DNA of 64,000 nucleotides from Streptomyces sp. NBC_01296 (lineage in GTDB: Bacteria; Actinomycetota; Actinomycetes; Streptomycetales; Streptomycetaceae): NCBI RefSeq assembly GCF_035984415.1, contig NZ_CP130720.1, positions 3,596,001 through 3,660,000 of the forward strand. The letters run 5' to 3'. Made by a program: the position numbers and the translations under genes. The notes below the pieces were generated by a model. It was not told the DNA's origin. It saw only the letters and a program-made list of their open reading frames with translations, and ran no database searches. Below, in pieces: positions 32,188 to 40,783 of this stretch. Positions within the stretch are counted from its first letter, which is position 1. Each line of letters opens with the position of its first letter.

Positions 32188-33299
32188 GCCGCAACCTCCT
32201 TGTCGGTCTTGATGGCGTGGCCGGCGGCCAGCTCCTCGCCGACCTTCTGCTGCTGGCGGCGGATGCCGTAGCGGCGGACGAGCTCGTAGCTGACGACGAC
32301 CGCGATCACGATCAGGCCCTGCATGATCGTGCCGATCTCCTTGGCGTAGCCGTTCTGGTCGAGACCGGCGGACGCCTTGTCGATGAAGGCGATCAGGAGG
32401 GCGGAGAAGAAGATGCCGAGCGGGTTGTTGCGGCCCAGCAGCGCGATGGTGATGCCGGTGAAGCCGACGCCCAGCGGGAAGGACAGGTTGTACGTGTGGG
32501 ACTCGCCGAGCAGCAGCGGCATGCCGGTGAGGCCGGCGACCGCGCCCGAGATGAGCATCGACGTCATGATCATCTTCTTGGCGTCGACGCCGGAGGCCTG
32601 GGCGGCGGACTCGCTGGCGCCGGTGGCGCGCAGGTCGAAGCCGAACCGGGTCCGGTTGAGGACGAACCAGTAGACGATGCCGAGGGCGAAGGCCACGAAG
32701 GTGAATCCGTAGACCTCCAGGCCGTCACCCATGGTCAGGGACGGGAACCAGCCCGACTCGGCGATCTCGCCGGTGGTCAGGTCGTTGGAGCCGGCCGGCT
32801 GCACGCCCAGGTTCTTGGGCAGGATCAGCCAGGCGATCACGGCGGTCGCGATGGCGTTGAGCATGATCGTGGAGACGACCTCGCTCACACCGCGCTTGGC
32901 CTTGAGGATGCCCGCGATGCCGGCCCAGAAGGCACCGGTGAGCATGGCCACGGCCACGATCAGCAGGATGTGCAGCGGACCCGGCAGCGTGACCGCGGTA
33001 CCGACGACGGCCGAGACCATCGCGGCGAGGCGGTACTGGCCGTCCACACCGATGTTGAAGAGGTTCATCCGGAAGCCGATGGCCACGGCCAGGGCTGCCA
33101 GGTAGTAGATGCCGGCCTGATTGATGATCAGGACCTGGACGTCCTCGTAACTGGCCTGCTCGATCATGATGCGCAGCGGCTCGATCGGGTCCACGCCCGA
33201 GGCGGCCAGCACGATCATGGTCAGCAGGAAGGCGCTGACCAGCGCGAGCACCGGGCCGGCGGCAGCGAGGAGCAGCCGGTCCTTGTCGAATTTCTTCAT
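32184..33299 (-). CDS. Nucleoside ABC transporter permease (first)
   Basis: 371 residues with eight or more membrane segments; starts FDKDRLLLAAAGPVLALVSAFL. The permease signature ALAVAIGFRMNLFNIGVDGQYRL near residue 70 and the cytoplasmic loop DLRATGASESAAQASGVDAKKM near 240 match the BPD_transp_2 family. ATG at 33299 overlaps the ATPase stop by four bases, and its own stop overlaps the next permease start, so these three genes are translated as one chain. It forms the channel with the second permease. Confidence 0.93.
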   Translation of the reverse strand: MKKFDKDRLLLAAAGPVLALVSAFLLTMIVLAASGVDPIEPLRIMIEQASYEDVQVLIINQAGIYYLAALAVAIGFRMNLFNIGVDGQYRLAAMVSAVVGTAVTLPGPLHILLIVAVAMLTGAFWAGIAGILKAKRGVSEVVSTIMLNAIATAVIAWLILPKNLGVQPAGSNDLTTGEIAESGWFPSLTMGDGLEVYGFTFVAFALGIVYWFVLNRTRFGFDLRATGASESAAQASGVDAKKMIMTSMLISGAVAGLTGMPLLLGESHTYNLSFPLGVGFTGITIALLGRNNPLGIFFSALLIAFIDKASAGLDQNGYAKEIGTIMQGLIVIAVVVSYELVRRYGIRRQQQKVGEELAAGHAIKTDKEVAA

Positions 33300-34951
33300 C
33301 GTGCCTCGTCCTCCGTCGTGTCACCGTCGGCATCGGCGGAGTGGTTGTCGGATTCGTCCAGGTGGCCGCGCGCGGCACCCGTCATGGCGGTGCCGAGCTC
33401 CTCCGGCGTGATGGTCGCCGGGTCGGCGTCCGCGACCAGGCGGCCGCGGTAGATGACGCGCAGGGTGTCGGACAGGCCGATGAGCTCGTCCAGGTCGGCG
33501 GAGATCAGGAGCACGGCCAGGCCCTCGCGGCGGGCCTCGCGGATCGCGTCCCAGATCTGCGCCTGCGCACCGACGTCCACACCGCGGGTGGGGTGGGCGG
33601 CGATGAGGAACTTCGGGTTGTGGCTCATCTCGCGGCCGACGATCAGCTTCTGCTGGTTGCCGCCGGAGAGGGAGGCCGCGGTCACGTCGATGCCGGGCGT
33701 GCGCACGTCGTACTCGCGCACGATCCGCTCGGTGTCCTTGCGGGCGGCCTTCGGGTCGAGGATGCCGCGCTTGGAGTTGGGCGCCTCGGTCACGTGGCCG
33801 AGGATGCGGTTCTCCCAGAGCGAGGACTCCAGCAGCAGGCCGTGGCGGTGGCGGTCCTCGGGGATGTACCCGATGCCGCCCTCGCGGCGCTTGCGCACCG
33901 GCGTCTTCGTGATGTCGCGGCCGTCAAGGGTGATCACGCCCGAGTCGGCGGAGTTCATGCCCATCAGGGCTTCGATGAGCTCCGTCTGGCCGTTGCCCTC
34001 GACACCCGCGATGCCGAGGATCTCGCCCTTGTGGATGGTGAAGTTGATGTCGTCGAGCAGGAGCCGGCCGGTTTCGACGTGCTCGTGGAGGGTGGAGTCC
34101 TCCGGGTCCGTCGGGGCCATGGTCTCGGGCTCGACGACGACGGCGTCGGACGCGGCGAGGGTCAGGCTCTGGACGGTCAGCATCGGGACGTCCGTGACCG
34201 TCGACTCGCGGGTCTCCGGCGAGGGCAGCTCGCTGCCGACCATGAGCTCGGCGAGCTGCTTGGTCGTCGCGGTCTTCGGGTCGGCGGTGCCGACGGTGGT
34301 GCCGCGGCGGATGACGGTGATGTCGTCGGCGACCTTGAGCACCTCGCCCAGCTTGTGCGAGATGAAGATGACGGTCAGGCCCTCGGCCTTGAGCTCGCGC
34401 AGGTTGTCGAAGAGTGCGTCGACTTCCTGCGGCACGAGCACGGCGGTCGGCTCGTCGAGGATGAGGGTGCGGGCGCCGCGGTAGAGGACCTTGAGGATCT
34501 CCACGCGCTGCCGGTCGGCGACGCCGAGGTCCTCGACCAGGGCGTCGGGGCGCACGCCGAGGCCGTACGCGTCCGAGATCTCCAGGATCTTCTTGCGGGC
34601 CTTGCCGCCGATGCCGTACAGCTTCTCGCCGCCGAGAACGACGTTCTCCAGGACGGTGAGGTTGTCGGCGAGCATGAAGTGCTGGTGCACCATGCCGATG
34701 CCCCGGGCGATGGCCTCGCCGGGGTTGGCGAAGGTGACCTGCTCCCCGTCGATGGCGATGGTGCCCTCGTCCGGCTTCTGCATGCCGTAGAGGATCTTCA
34801 TCAGGGTCGACTTGCCGGCACCGTTCTCACCGATCAGGGCGTGGACCGTGCCCTTGCGGACGGTGATGGCGATGTCCTTGTTGGCGACGACGCCGGGGAA
34901 ACGCTTGGTGATGCCGTGCAGTTCTACGGCAGGGGGGCTGGACGCGTTGAT
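33296..34951 (-). CDS. Nucleoside ABC transporter ATP-binding protein (duplicated ATPase); start codon unusual
   Basis: About 551 residues with two ABC domains, as in sugar/nucleoside importers. First half: LIGENGAGKSTLMK (Walker A), DRQRVEILKVLYRGARTLILDEPTA (signature and Walker B). Second half: GIAGVEGNGQTELIEAL and SGGNQQKLIVGREMS with the Walker B strand changed to PKFLIAAHPTRGVDVG, a degenerate site as in this family. AAGGAG at 34965-34960 points to a start near 34951, but the in-frame codons there are TGC, GTC and ATC; no ATG, GTG or TTG exists nearby. ATC at 34951 gives the spacing of eight bases and is used here provisionally. Confidence 0.85.
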   Translation of the reverse strand: MNASSPPAVELHGITKRFPGVVANKDIAITVRKGTVHALIGENGAGKSTLMKILYGMQKPDEGTIAIDGEQVTFANPGEAIARGIGMVHQHFMLADNLTVLENVVLGGEKLYGIGGKARKKILEISDAYGLGVRPDALVEDLGVADRQRVEILKVLYRGARTLILDEPTAVLVPQEVDALFDNLRELKAEGLTVIFISHKLGEVLKVADDITVIRRGTTVGTADPKTATTKQLAELMVGSELPSPETRESTVTDVPMLTVQSLTLAASDAVVVEPETMAPTDPEDSTLHEHVETGRLLLDDINFTIHKGEILGIAGVEGNGQTELIEALMGMNSADSGVITLDGRDITKTPVRKRREGGIGYIPEDRHRHGLLLESSLWENRILGHVTEAPNSKRGILDPKAARKDTERIVREYDVRTPGIDVTAASLSGGNQQKLIVGREMSHNPKFLIAAHPTRGVDVGAQAQIWDAIREARREGLAVLLISADLDELIGLSDTLRVIYRGRLVADADPATITPEELGTAMTGAARGHLDESDNHSADADGDTTEDEAR

Positions 34952-35017
34952 GACGCACTCTCCTTGGCGCGGAAGGAGCTGGAAAGCCTGGAGGCAGGGG
35001 GGACAGGGCGGGGAGAG

Positions 35018-35052
35018 AAGGTATCGCGTCCACGATGCCTCTACGCGCGTAG
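35018..35052 (-). promoter_or_regulatory. Nucleoside-regulon operator and promoter of the transporter-cdd operon
   Basis: CTACGCGCGTAG is at 35041-35052 and a -10 box TACCTT (minus strand, 35023-35018) lies 17 bp further on, so the operator covers the -35 region. A leader of about 60 bases leads to the ATPase RBS. Confidence 0.72.
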
Positions 35053-35110
35053 CACTGTCGAAAGTGAAAACTTGCGGCCAACTGGCCACAAGGATCACGG
35101 AATGCGGTTC

Positions 35111-35147
35111 GGGGCCCGGGAGCGGTGGAGACCGCTTCCCGGGCCCC
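35111..35147 (-). terminator. Terminator of the BMP lipoprotein gene
   Basis: GGGGCCCGGGAGCGG (35111-35125) pairs with CCGC-T-TCCCGGGCCCC (35132-35147), with one bulged base and a six-base loop, 31 bp past the lipoprotein stop. Confidence 0.75.
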
Positions 35148-35177
35148 GGGACCATCTACTTCACGTCTGGGACGGCC

Positions 35178-36239
35178 TTACGGGGCGGTCTTGACGTTGA
35201 TCTTCTTGGCGATGATGTCGGCCTTGGCCTTCTCGACGGCGGCGGTCACGTCGGCCATCTTCTTGTACTCCGGGTTGGAGTCGGCCAGGCCCACGCCGTT
35301 CTTGTCGAGGCCGTAGCGGACCTCGCCGTTCTCCGGCTTGCCGTCCTCAACGGACTTGATCACGTTGTAGACCGCACCGGACACGTCCTTGGTGACCGAA
35401 GTCAGGATGTGGTCCTTGTACTTGGCCAGACCGGCCTGGTTGTACTGGTCCGAGTCGACGCCGATGGCCCACTTGCCGGCGGTGGCGGTGGCCTCGATCG
35501 CACCGGAGCCGGCGAGGCCGGCGGCGGAGTAGATCACGTCGGCGCCGTTGTCGAGCTGGCCCTTGGCGGCGGCCTTGCCCAGGTCGGGCTTGGCGAAACC
35601 GGAGAAGTCCGGCGGCTGGGTCAGGTAGGTCGACAGCACCTTGGCGTTCGGGTTGGTGTCCTTGACGCCCTGGGTGAAGCCCGCCTCGAACTTCTTGATC
35701 AGCGGAACCTCGACACCGCCGATGAAGCCGACCGTGCCGGTCTTGGAGGCCTTGGCGGCGGCGACGCCGGCCAGGTAGGAGCCCTGCTCCTCGTTGAAGA
35801 CCAGGTTCGCGATGTTCTTGTCGGTCACCGAGGTGTCGTCGATGATCGCGAACGTGGTGTTCGGGAACTTCGAGGCGACCTTCTTGATGGCCGGGGCGTA
35901 CGAGAAGCCAACACCGATGACCGGGTTGTTGCCCTTGCGGGCCAGCTCGGTGAGGCGCTGGACCTTGTCGGCCTCGCTCTCGCCTTCGGTGGGCTCCGCC
36001 TCGGCGCCCTTGATCTTCAGTTCCTTCTCAGCCTTGTCCAGACCCGCGAACGCGGCGTCGTTGAACGACTGGTCACCGCGGCCGCCGATGTCGTAGGCGA
36101 TGGCGGCGGACTTGGCACCACCCGACTCCGAGGGGGAGGCGGCGGTGTCGGACGACTTCTTTCCGCCACAGGCGGTGGCCGAGAGGGCCAGCGCCGCGGA
36201 CGCGATGCCCACGGTGGCGATCCTGGTGATCCGGCGCAA
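35178..36239 (-). CDS. BMP-family substrate-binding lipoprotein (nucleoside transporter)
   Basis: 353 residues, BmpA/PnrA-like. The signal peptide ends in the lipobox LSATACGG near residue 24, and the mature protein carries the family strands IAYDIGGRGDQSFNDAAFAG near residue 48, GFIGGVEVPLIKKFEAGF and DVIYSAAGLAG. PnrA relatives bind purine nucleosides, which fits the adjacent transporter and catabolic genes. The start is TTG at 36239, with AAGGAG eight bases upstream. It is separated from the transporter operon by a terminator and has its own operator-like site, so the binding protein can be made in excess of the membrane parts. Confidence 0.92.
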   Translation of the reverse strand: MRRITRIATVGIASAALALSATACGGKKSSDTAASPSESGGAKSAAIAYDIGGRGDQSFNDAAFAGLDKAEKELKIKGAEAEPTEGESEADKVQRLTELARKGNNPVIGVGFSYAPAIKKVASKFPNTTFAIIDDTSVTDKNIANLVFNEEQGSYLAGVAAAKASKTGTVGFIGGVEVPLIKKFEAGFTQGVKDTNPNAKVLSTYLTQPPDFSGFAKPDLGKAAAKGQLDNGADVIYSAAGLAGSGAIEATATAGKWAIGVDSDQYNQAGLAKYKDHILTSVTKDVSGAVYNVIKSVEDGKPENGEVRYGLDKNGVGLADSNPEYKKMADVTAAVEKAKADIIAKKINVKTAP

Positions 36240-36296
36240 GGGGAGGCTCCTTCAAAACCTGACCGAAGCGCCACGACCGGCGCTGGTTTAGCGGCG

Positions 36297-36312
36297 ATCG
36301 TAACGCGCGTAG
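36297..36312 (-). promoter_or_regulatory. Degenerate nucleoside-regulon operator and -10 box of the BMP lipoprotein gene
   Basis: TAACGCGCGTAG (36301-36312) matches the palindrome at 10 of 12 positions, with one arm degenerate. A -10-like TACGAT (minus strand, 36302-36297) overlaps its end. Confidence 0.6.
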
Positions 36313-36457
36313 ATGTCAGTTAAAGGGCCGTTCATGAGTCGTTATCGGATCGTCGCGAATCGGACAGTGACCGATTGGTAACTGCCCGGACGTCCAGCCC
36401 TTGTGTACCAAGGGCCGGACAGGTGTGACGGCAGGCGCTCAGATGTTGTAGGAATTT

Positions 36458-37714
36458 TTACCCGATCGGACTCGAACGCCGCCCGTCGAGCAGTGCGGCG
36501 GCCGTGAAGAACTCCACGCCGACCCCGATAGCGGACTCGTCCACGTCGAAGTCGCCCCGGTGCAGGTCCCTCTTGGCGCTCGCGCCGGGGGTGTGCACGC
36601 CGAGCCGGGCCATGGCTCCGGGCACGTGCTCGAGGTACCAGGAGAAGTCCTCGCCGCCGAGGCTCTGCTCGGTGTCCTCGACGGACTCCTTGCCGAGCCG
36701 GGCCTCCATCGACTCGCGCAGCAGCTCGGTGACCACCGGGTCGTTGACGACCGGCGGCACCCCGCGCACGTAGGTGATCTCCGACTTGGCGCGGTGCATC
36801 CCGGCGATCTCGTCGATCGCGGAGTGGATCTGGTCGGGCGCCTCGTGCCAGGCGTTGATGTCCAGGCAGCGGATGGTCCCGGACAGCTCGGCGTGCATCG
36901 GGATCACGTTGCAGGCGTGCCCGGCCTCGATCCGGCCCCAGGTGATGGACATGCCCGAGCGGGCGTCCATCCGGCGGGACATCACGGCCGGCAGGTCGAC
37001 GGCGACCCGGGCGGCGGCCGTCACCAGGTCGGTGGTCAGGTGCGGGCGGGCGGTGTGTCCGCCCGGGCCGGCCAGCGTGATCTCCAGCCGGTCGCAGGCC
37101 GAGGTGATGGGCCCGGTCCGCAGTCCGATCTTCCCGGCGTCGACCCGCGGGTCGCAGTGCACCGCGACGATCCGGCCCACGCCGTCCAGGACACCGGATT
37201 CGATGGCGTCGGTGGCTCCGCCGGGCAGCACCTCCTCGGCGGGCTGGAACAGCAGCCGCACGGGGCGGGGCAGCAGGCCCTGCCGGTCGAGGTCGGCGAG
37301 GACCAGGCCCGCGCCGAGGACGACCGCGGTGTGCACGTCGTGGCCGCAGGCGTGGGCGCGGTCGGGGAAGGTCGAGCGGTACGCGACGTGGGTCTTGGTG
37401 TCCGGAATGGGCAGGGCGTCGATGTCTGCGCGCAGGGCCAGCATCGGCCGGCCCCCGTCCCAGGTGCCCACGTCACAGATCAGGCCGGTTCCGGACTTCA
37501 GCACGCGGGGGCGCAGGCCGGCTTTCTCCAGCCGGGCCTTGATCGCCGCCGTGGTGCGGAACTCCTGGTGTCCTAGCTCGGGGTGCATGTGCAAGTCCCG
37601 GCGGAAGGCGATCAGTTCGGCACGCAGGTGGTCCGGAAGCTTGCCGGGCAGCTCGGGCCGGTCGGGCGTGCCGGGCAGGGCGGTCTGGGACTCGCGGGAC
37701 ATCAACTGGTTCAC
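36458..37714 (-). CDS. M20-family amidohydrolase
   Basis: 418 residues. M20 peptidase/aminoacylase fold: RRDLHMHPELGHQEF near residue 38-52, HACGHDVHTAVVLGAG near 121, FQPAEEVLPGG near 155 and GGEDFSWYLEHVPG near 369 supply the metal ligands and the catalytic Glu of PAEE. The GTG at 37714 is used because TACCCT (37727-37722) lies seven bases upstream, suggesting leaderless initiation; a later ATG at 37702 is also possible. It hydrolyses N-acyl or amide bonds, e.g. of N-acylamino acids; the substrate is not readable. No nucleoside operator is present. Confidence 0.9.
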   Translation of the reverse strand: MNQLMSRESQTALPGTPDRPELPGKLPDHLRAELIAFRRDLHMHPELGHQEFRTTAAIKARLEKAGLRPRVLKSGTGLICDVGTWDGGRPMLALRADIDALPIPDTKTHVAYRSTFPDRAHACGHDVHTAVVLGAGLVLADLDRQGLLPRPVRLLFQPAEEVLPGGATDAIESGVLDGVGRIVAVHCDPRVDAGKIGLRTGPITSACDRLEITLAGPGGHTARPHLTTDLVTAAARVAVDLPAVMSRRMDARSGMSITWGRIEAGHACNVIPMHAELSGTIRCLDINAWHEAPDQIHSAIDEIAGMHRAKSEITYVRGVPPVVNDPVVTELLRESMEARLGKESVEDTEQSLGGEDFSWYLEHVPGAMARLGVHTPGASAKRDLHRGDFDVDESAIGVGVEFFTAAALLDGRRSSPIG

Positions 37715-37721
37715 CCGTTGA

Positions 37722-37727
37722 AGGGTA
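37722..37727 (-). promoter_or_regulatory. Leaderless -10 box of the amidohydrolase gene
   Basis: Minus-strand TACCCT (37727-37722) ends seven bases before the GTG at 37714. No clear -35 is seen. Confidence 0.5.
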
Positions 37728-37839
37728 GGCCCACGAATGGCTCAACTGGCCGGAGATCACCAAAAGTTCATGCCGTTAGGGGAAAAAAACCAGACCTCTG
37801 GACGCATGACCGGATGCACCCGGGGGTAAACTCGCGCGC

Positions 37840-39039
37840 TCATCCGGCCGCAGAGGCCGTCTGGGCAGGCAGTCTGTGCACATCACGGGCGGTCTCGGTG
37901 ACCCCGGCGAGGAAGCTGCGGGCCCGCGGCGAGGCGGAGCCGGTGAGCCAGGCCGGGTCGACATCGCATACGGCGACGGTCACACCGGTTCCGGTCAGCG
38001 CGTACGGGAGGGTGTGGACGACGGTGGACGGAAAGCTGACGATCGTACGGCCGACGGGTCCGCGCCGGGCGATCAGCTCCAGCGGCAGGTCCGGACGGAC
38101 GATCTCGAGCCCGGTCGCCTCGCTGAGCGCGCGCAGCTTCGCCGCGGACTCCCGGCGGTGCGCGAAGTAGCGGGTGGCCCCGTGCTCCAGGGTCAGGGCG
38201 CGTACGGCGTCCAGGTAGCGGGCCGGGTCGACCACACCGGTCTCCACGAGGGAGGTCCCGACGAGGTCGGTGCCCTTGGTCAGGCGCGGCGGCCCGAACC
38301 GGGAGCGGGTCCAGGCGAACTCGTTGACCCGCAGCGTCATCGCGCCGTGGACGGTGACGGGCATCGAGCTGAACACCTCGACGCGGCGCCCCTTGCCCGC
38401 GGCCGGGGTGAAGCGGCGCCGGGCGGTGGCCGAGACCGGTGCGTACGCGAGCTCGCGGACGCGGCCGGGCAGGCCTCCGCCGCCGACCCGGTGCCAGCGT
38501 ACGAGGCGCTCGCCGCGGCCGGTCTGGGCGACGAACTCCATGGTGGCGGTCCCGTCGTCGACCACCACGAGCTCCTCGGCCCGTACGAGGGTGAGCAGGA
38601 GCTGCACGTACCGGGAGAAGGGGTCGCCGACGACGACCCGGCGGGCCGCGCGCACGTCCCGGGCGAGCGCGGCGAGCGCCTTGAAGGGCGCGAGCCGGCC
38701 GCCGCGGGCCTCCTGCCAGGCGACCTCGTACCCCTCGTCCCGTGCGAGGCCCGCCATCCGGCGCAGCTGGCCGCGGGACATGGGGTCGGTGGGGGGCAGT
38801 ACGACGATCCGCAGCCAGGACGCTGCGCTCGCCGAACCGGACCCGCCGCCGAGGGCGGGGCGGGGAGGGCCGCCCCCTTCGGGTCCGCGGGAGGCGATCG
38901 GGCCCGGCTGGCGGGGGACGCCGGCCAGCCGGACGGCACCGCCCGGTGCGGACACGGCTTCGGCGTACGCCCACTCCAGCACGTTCAGGAGCTGGACCGG
39001 ACTCTCGACGAAAGCCAGGGTGGAGGCTGGGGGGGTCAC
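37840..39039 (-). CDS. Polysialyltransferase/GT52-like protein of the glycopolymer cluster
   Basis: 399 residues. It begins TLAFVESPVQLLNVLEWAYA, the pattern at the start of GT52/polysialyltransferase-like proteins, and contains VVVGDPFSRYVQLLLTL and the acidic LVVVDDGTATMEFV near residue 165. The C-terminal half has YFAHRRESAAKL and PLELIARRGPVGRTIVSFPSTV, which resembles CMP-sugar-using transferase ends. GTG at 39039 is preferred to the GTG at 39042 by spacing from the GAGGAG. Last gene of the minus-strand operon with a nonulosonate synthase and cytidylyltransferase, so transfer of Kdn-like residues is likely. Confidence 0.7.
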   Translation of the reverse strand: MTPPASTLAFVESPVQLLNVLEWAYAEAVSAPGGAVRLAGVPRQPGPIASRGPEGGGPPRPALGGGSGSASAASWLRIVVLPPTDPMSRGQLRRMAGLARDEGYEVAWQEARGGRLAPFKALAALARDVRAARRVVVGDPFSRYVQLLLTLVRAEELVVVDDGTATMEFVAQTGRGERLVRWHRVGGGGLPGRVRELAYAPVSATARRRFTPAAGKGRRVEVFSSMPVTVHGAMTLRVNEFAWTRSRFGPPRLTKGTDLVGTSLVETGVVDPARYLDAVRALTLEHGATRYFAHRRESAAKLRALSEATGLEIVRPDLPLELIARRGPVGRTIVSFPSTVVHTLPYALTGTGVTVAVCDVDPAWLTGSASPRARSFLAGVTETARDVHRLPAQTASAAG

Positions 39040-39131
39040 CACGTACTCCTCGTCAGGGCGGGGGCGGAGCGTCGTACCGGACGGACACCGGGCGGGGCAG
39101 CGCAAAGGCCGAGGGGCCGGAAGGCCGCAGC

Positions 39132-40043
39132 TCAGACCGAGGCGAGTTCGCCCCGGACCCGCCGGAGCTTCTTCATGGGGCCGAGCTCGGAGTCGTAGAC
39201 GCGCTTGATGCCGTCGCCGAGGGCGGTCTCGATGGTGCGGATGTCGCGGACCAGGCGGGCGAGGCCGCCCGGCTCCACGGAGGCGGCCTGGTCGGAGCCC
39301 CACATGGCGCGGTCGAGGGTGATGTGCCGCTCGACGAAGGTGGCACCGAGGGCGACGGCCGCGAGGGTGGTCTGCAGGCCCGTCTCGTGGCCGGAGTAGC
39401 CGATCGGGACGTTGGGGTACTCCTCCTGCAGGGTGTTGATCACCCGCAGGTTGAGCTCCTCCGCCTTGGCCGGGTACGTCGAAGTGGCGTGGCAGAGCAG
39501 GATGTTGTCGCTGCCGAGCACCTCCACCGCGTGCCGGATCTGCTTCGGGGTGGACATGCCGGTGGAGAGGACGACGGTGCGGCCGGTGGCGCGCAGGGCG
39601 CGCAGCAGCTCGTCGTCGGTGAGGGAGGCGGAGGCCACCTTGTGGGCGGGGACGTCGAACTTCTCCAGGAAGGCGACGGCCTCGGTGTCCCACGGGGAGG
39701 CGAACCAGTCGATGCCGCGCTTGGCGCAGTGCTCGTCGATGGAGCGGTACTCGGCCTCGCCGAACTCCACGCGGTGGCGGTAGTCGATGTACGTCATCCG
39801 GCCCCAGGGGGTGTCGCGCTCGATGTCCCACTGGTCGCGCGGGGTGCAGATCTCCGGGGTGCGCTTCTGGAACTTCACCGCGTCGCAGCCCGCTTCGGCG
39901 GCGGCGTCGATGAGGGCGAACGCGTTGCCGAGGTCGCCGTTGTGGTTGATGCCGATCTCGCCGACGACGTAGACGGGGCGGCCGGGGCCGGCGGTGCGCG
40001 AGCCGAAGGTGCGCAGGCGGGAGTTGGGGGTGGCGACGGTCAT
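39132..40043 (-). CDS. NeuB-family nonulosonic acid synthase (no SAF domain)
   Basis: 303 residues; NeuB proteins usually have about 340-350 because of a C-terminal SAF (antifreeze-like) domain, which is absent here. The TIM-barrel part is complete: YVVGEIGINHNGDLGNAFALIDAA near residue 24, AVKFQKRT near 55, IDWFASPWD near 109, VLSTGMSTPKQI near 151, HATSTYPAKAEELNL near 174, IGYSGHE near 202. It condenses phosphoenolpyruvate with a sugar to a nine-carbon keto acid. In S. coelicolor the corresponding cluster (SCO4877-SCO4882 as I remember) makes a Kdn-containing teichulosonic acid. ATGA overlap with the cytidylyltransferase. Confidence 0.87.
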   Translation of the reverse strand: MTVATPNSRLRTFGSRTAGPGRPVYVVGEIGINHNGDLGNAFALIDAAAEAGCDAVKFQKRTPEICTPRDQWDIERDTPWGRMTYIDYRHRVEFGEAEYRSIDEHCAKRGIDWFASPWDTEAVAFLEKFDVPAHKVASASLTDDELLRALRATGRTVVLSTGMSTPKQIRHAVEVLGSDNILLCHATSTYPAKAEELNLRVINTLQEEYPNVPIGYSGHETGLQTTLAAVALGATFVERHITLDRAMWGSDQAASVEPGGLARLVRDIRTIETALGDGIKRVYDSELGPMKKLRRVRGELASV

Positions 40044-40783
40044 GGCAGCTCAGGTCCTTCGTTCGGTGCGTGGGGGTGCGGAGGGGGTGTGAACAGGGGG
40101 GCGAGGAGCCGGGCGCGGGCCAGGTCGTGCGGGTCGTCGATCTCCAGGACCCGTGCGGGGTCGGTGGCGACGGGGAGGGTGCGTCCGAAGAAGCGGTGCC
40201 GGGCGGTGCGGAAGCCGGCGGCGTCCATGGCGTAGGCGGCGCCGGTCTCCAGCAGGTCCTGGGGGCGGTCCTGCCGGCGGGGGCGTACGGCCTTGTCGTG
40301 GTTGACGCCGCTGCCGGCGCCGTCGGCCGCCTCCCGCCAGAGGAAGCCGTGGAAGGGGGCGACGGTCAGGGCCGAGTCGGCCGCGCCGGATGCGACGGCG
40401 GCGGCGACCGACTCGACGTCGCAGGAGGTCAGGAAGGGGCTGGTGCACTGGACGAGGAGGACGACGTCCACGGTGAGGGAGTGCAGTTCCTCGAAGGCGT
40501 CGAGCGCGTGCAGCACGGCGGCTTCGCTGCTCGCGGTATCCCCGGAGATCGCCGCGGGCCGGCGGATCGCGTCGGCCCCGGCGGTGCGGGCGGCGTCGGC
40601 GATGGGCCCGGCGTCGGTGGAGACCACGACGTCGGTGACGGTGGCGGCGCCCCGGCAGGCCCGGACGGCCCGGACGACGAGCGGGACTCCGGCCACCTCG
40701 GCGAGGTTCTTGCCCGGGACGCCCTTGGAGCCGCCGCGGGCCGGGATCACGGCCAGCACGCGCCGGGGCGCGGCGGGGCTCAC
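40040..40783 (-). CDS. CMP-nonulosonate synthetase (cytidylyltransferase)
   Basis: 247 residues. The nucleotide-binding start VLAVIPARGGSKGVPGKNLAEVAG is typical of NeuA/KdsB-type CMP-sugar synthetases, followed by DVVVSTDAGPIADAARTAG, LLVQCTSPFLTSCDVESV and the C-terminal VLEIDDPHDLARAR. It activates the NeuB product with CTP. The GTG at 40783 overlaps the stop of the upstream gene, and its stop overlaps the synthase start, so it is translationally coupled on both sides. Kdn as the sugar is inferred from the known S. coelicolor polymer. Confidence 0.9.
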   Translation of the reverse strand: MSPAAPRRVLAVIPARGGSKGVPGKNLAEVAGVPLVVRAVRACRGAATVTDVVVSTDAGPIADAARTAGADAIRRPAAISGDTASSEAAVLHALDAFEELHSLTVDVVLLVQCTSPFLTSCDVESVAAAVASGAADSALTVAPFHGFLWREAADGAGSGVNHDKAVRPRRQDRPQDLLETGAAYAMDAAGFRTARHRFFGRTLPVATDPARVLEIDDPHDLARARLLAPLFTPPPHPHAPNEGPELP

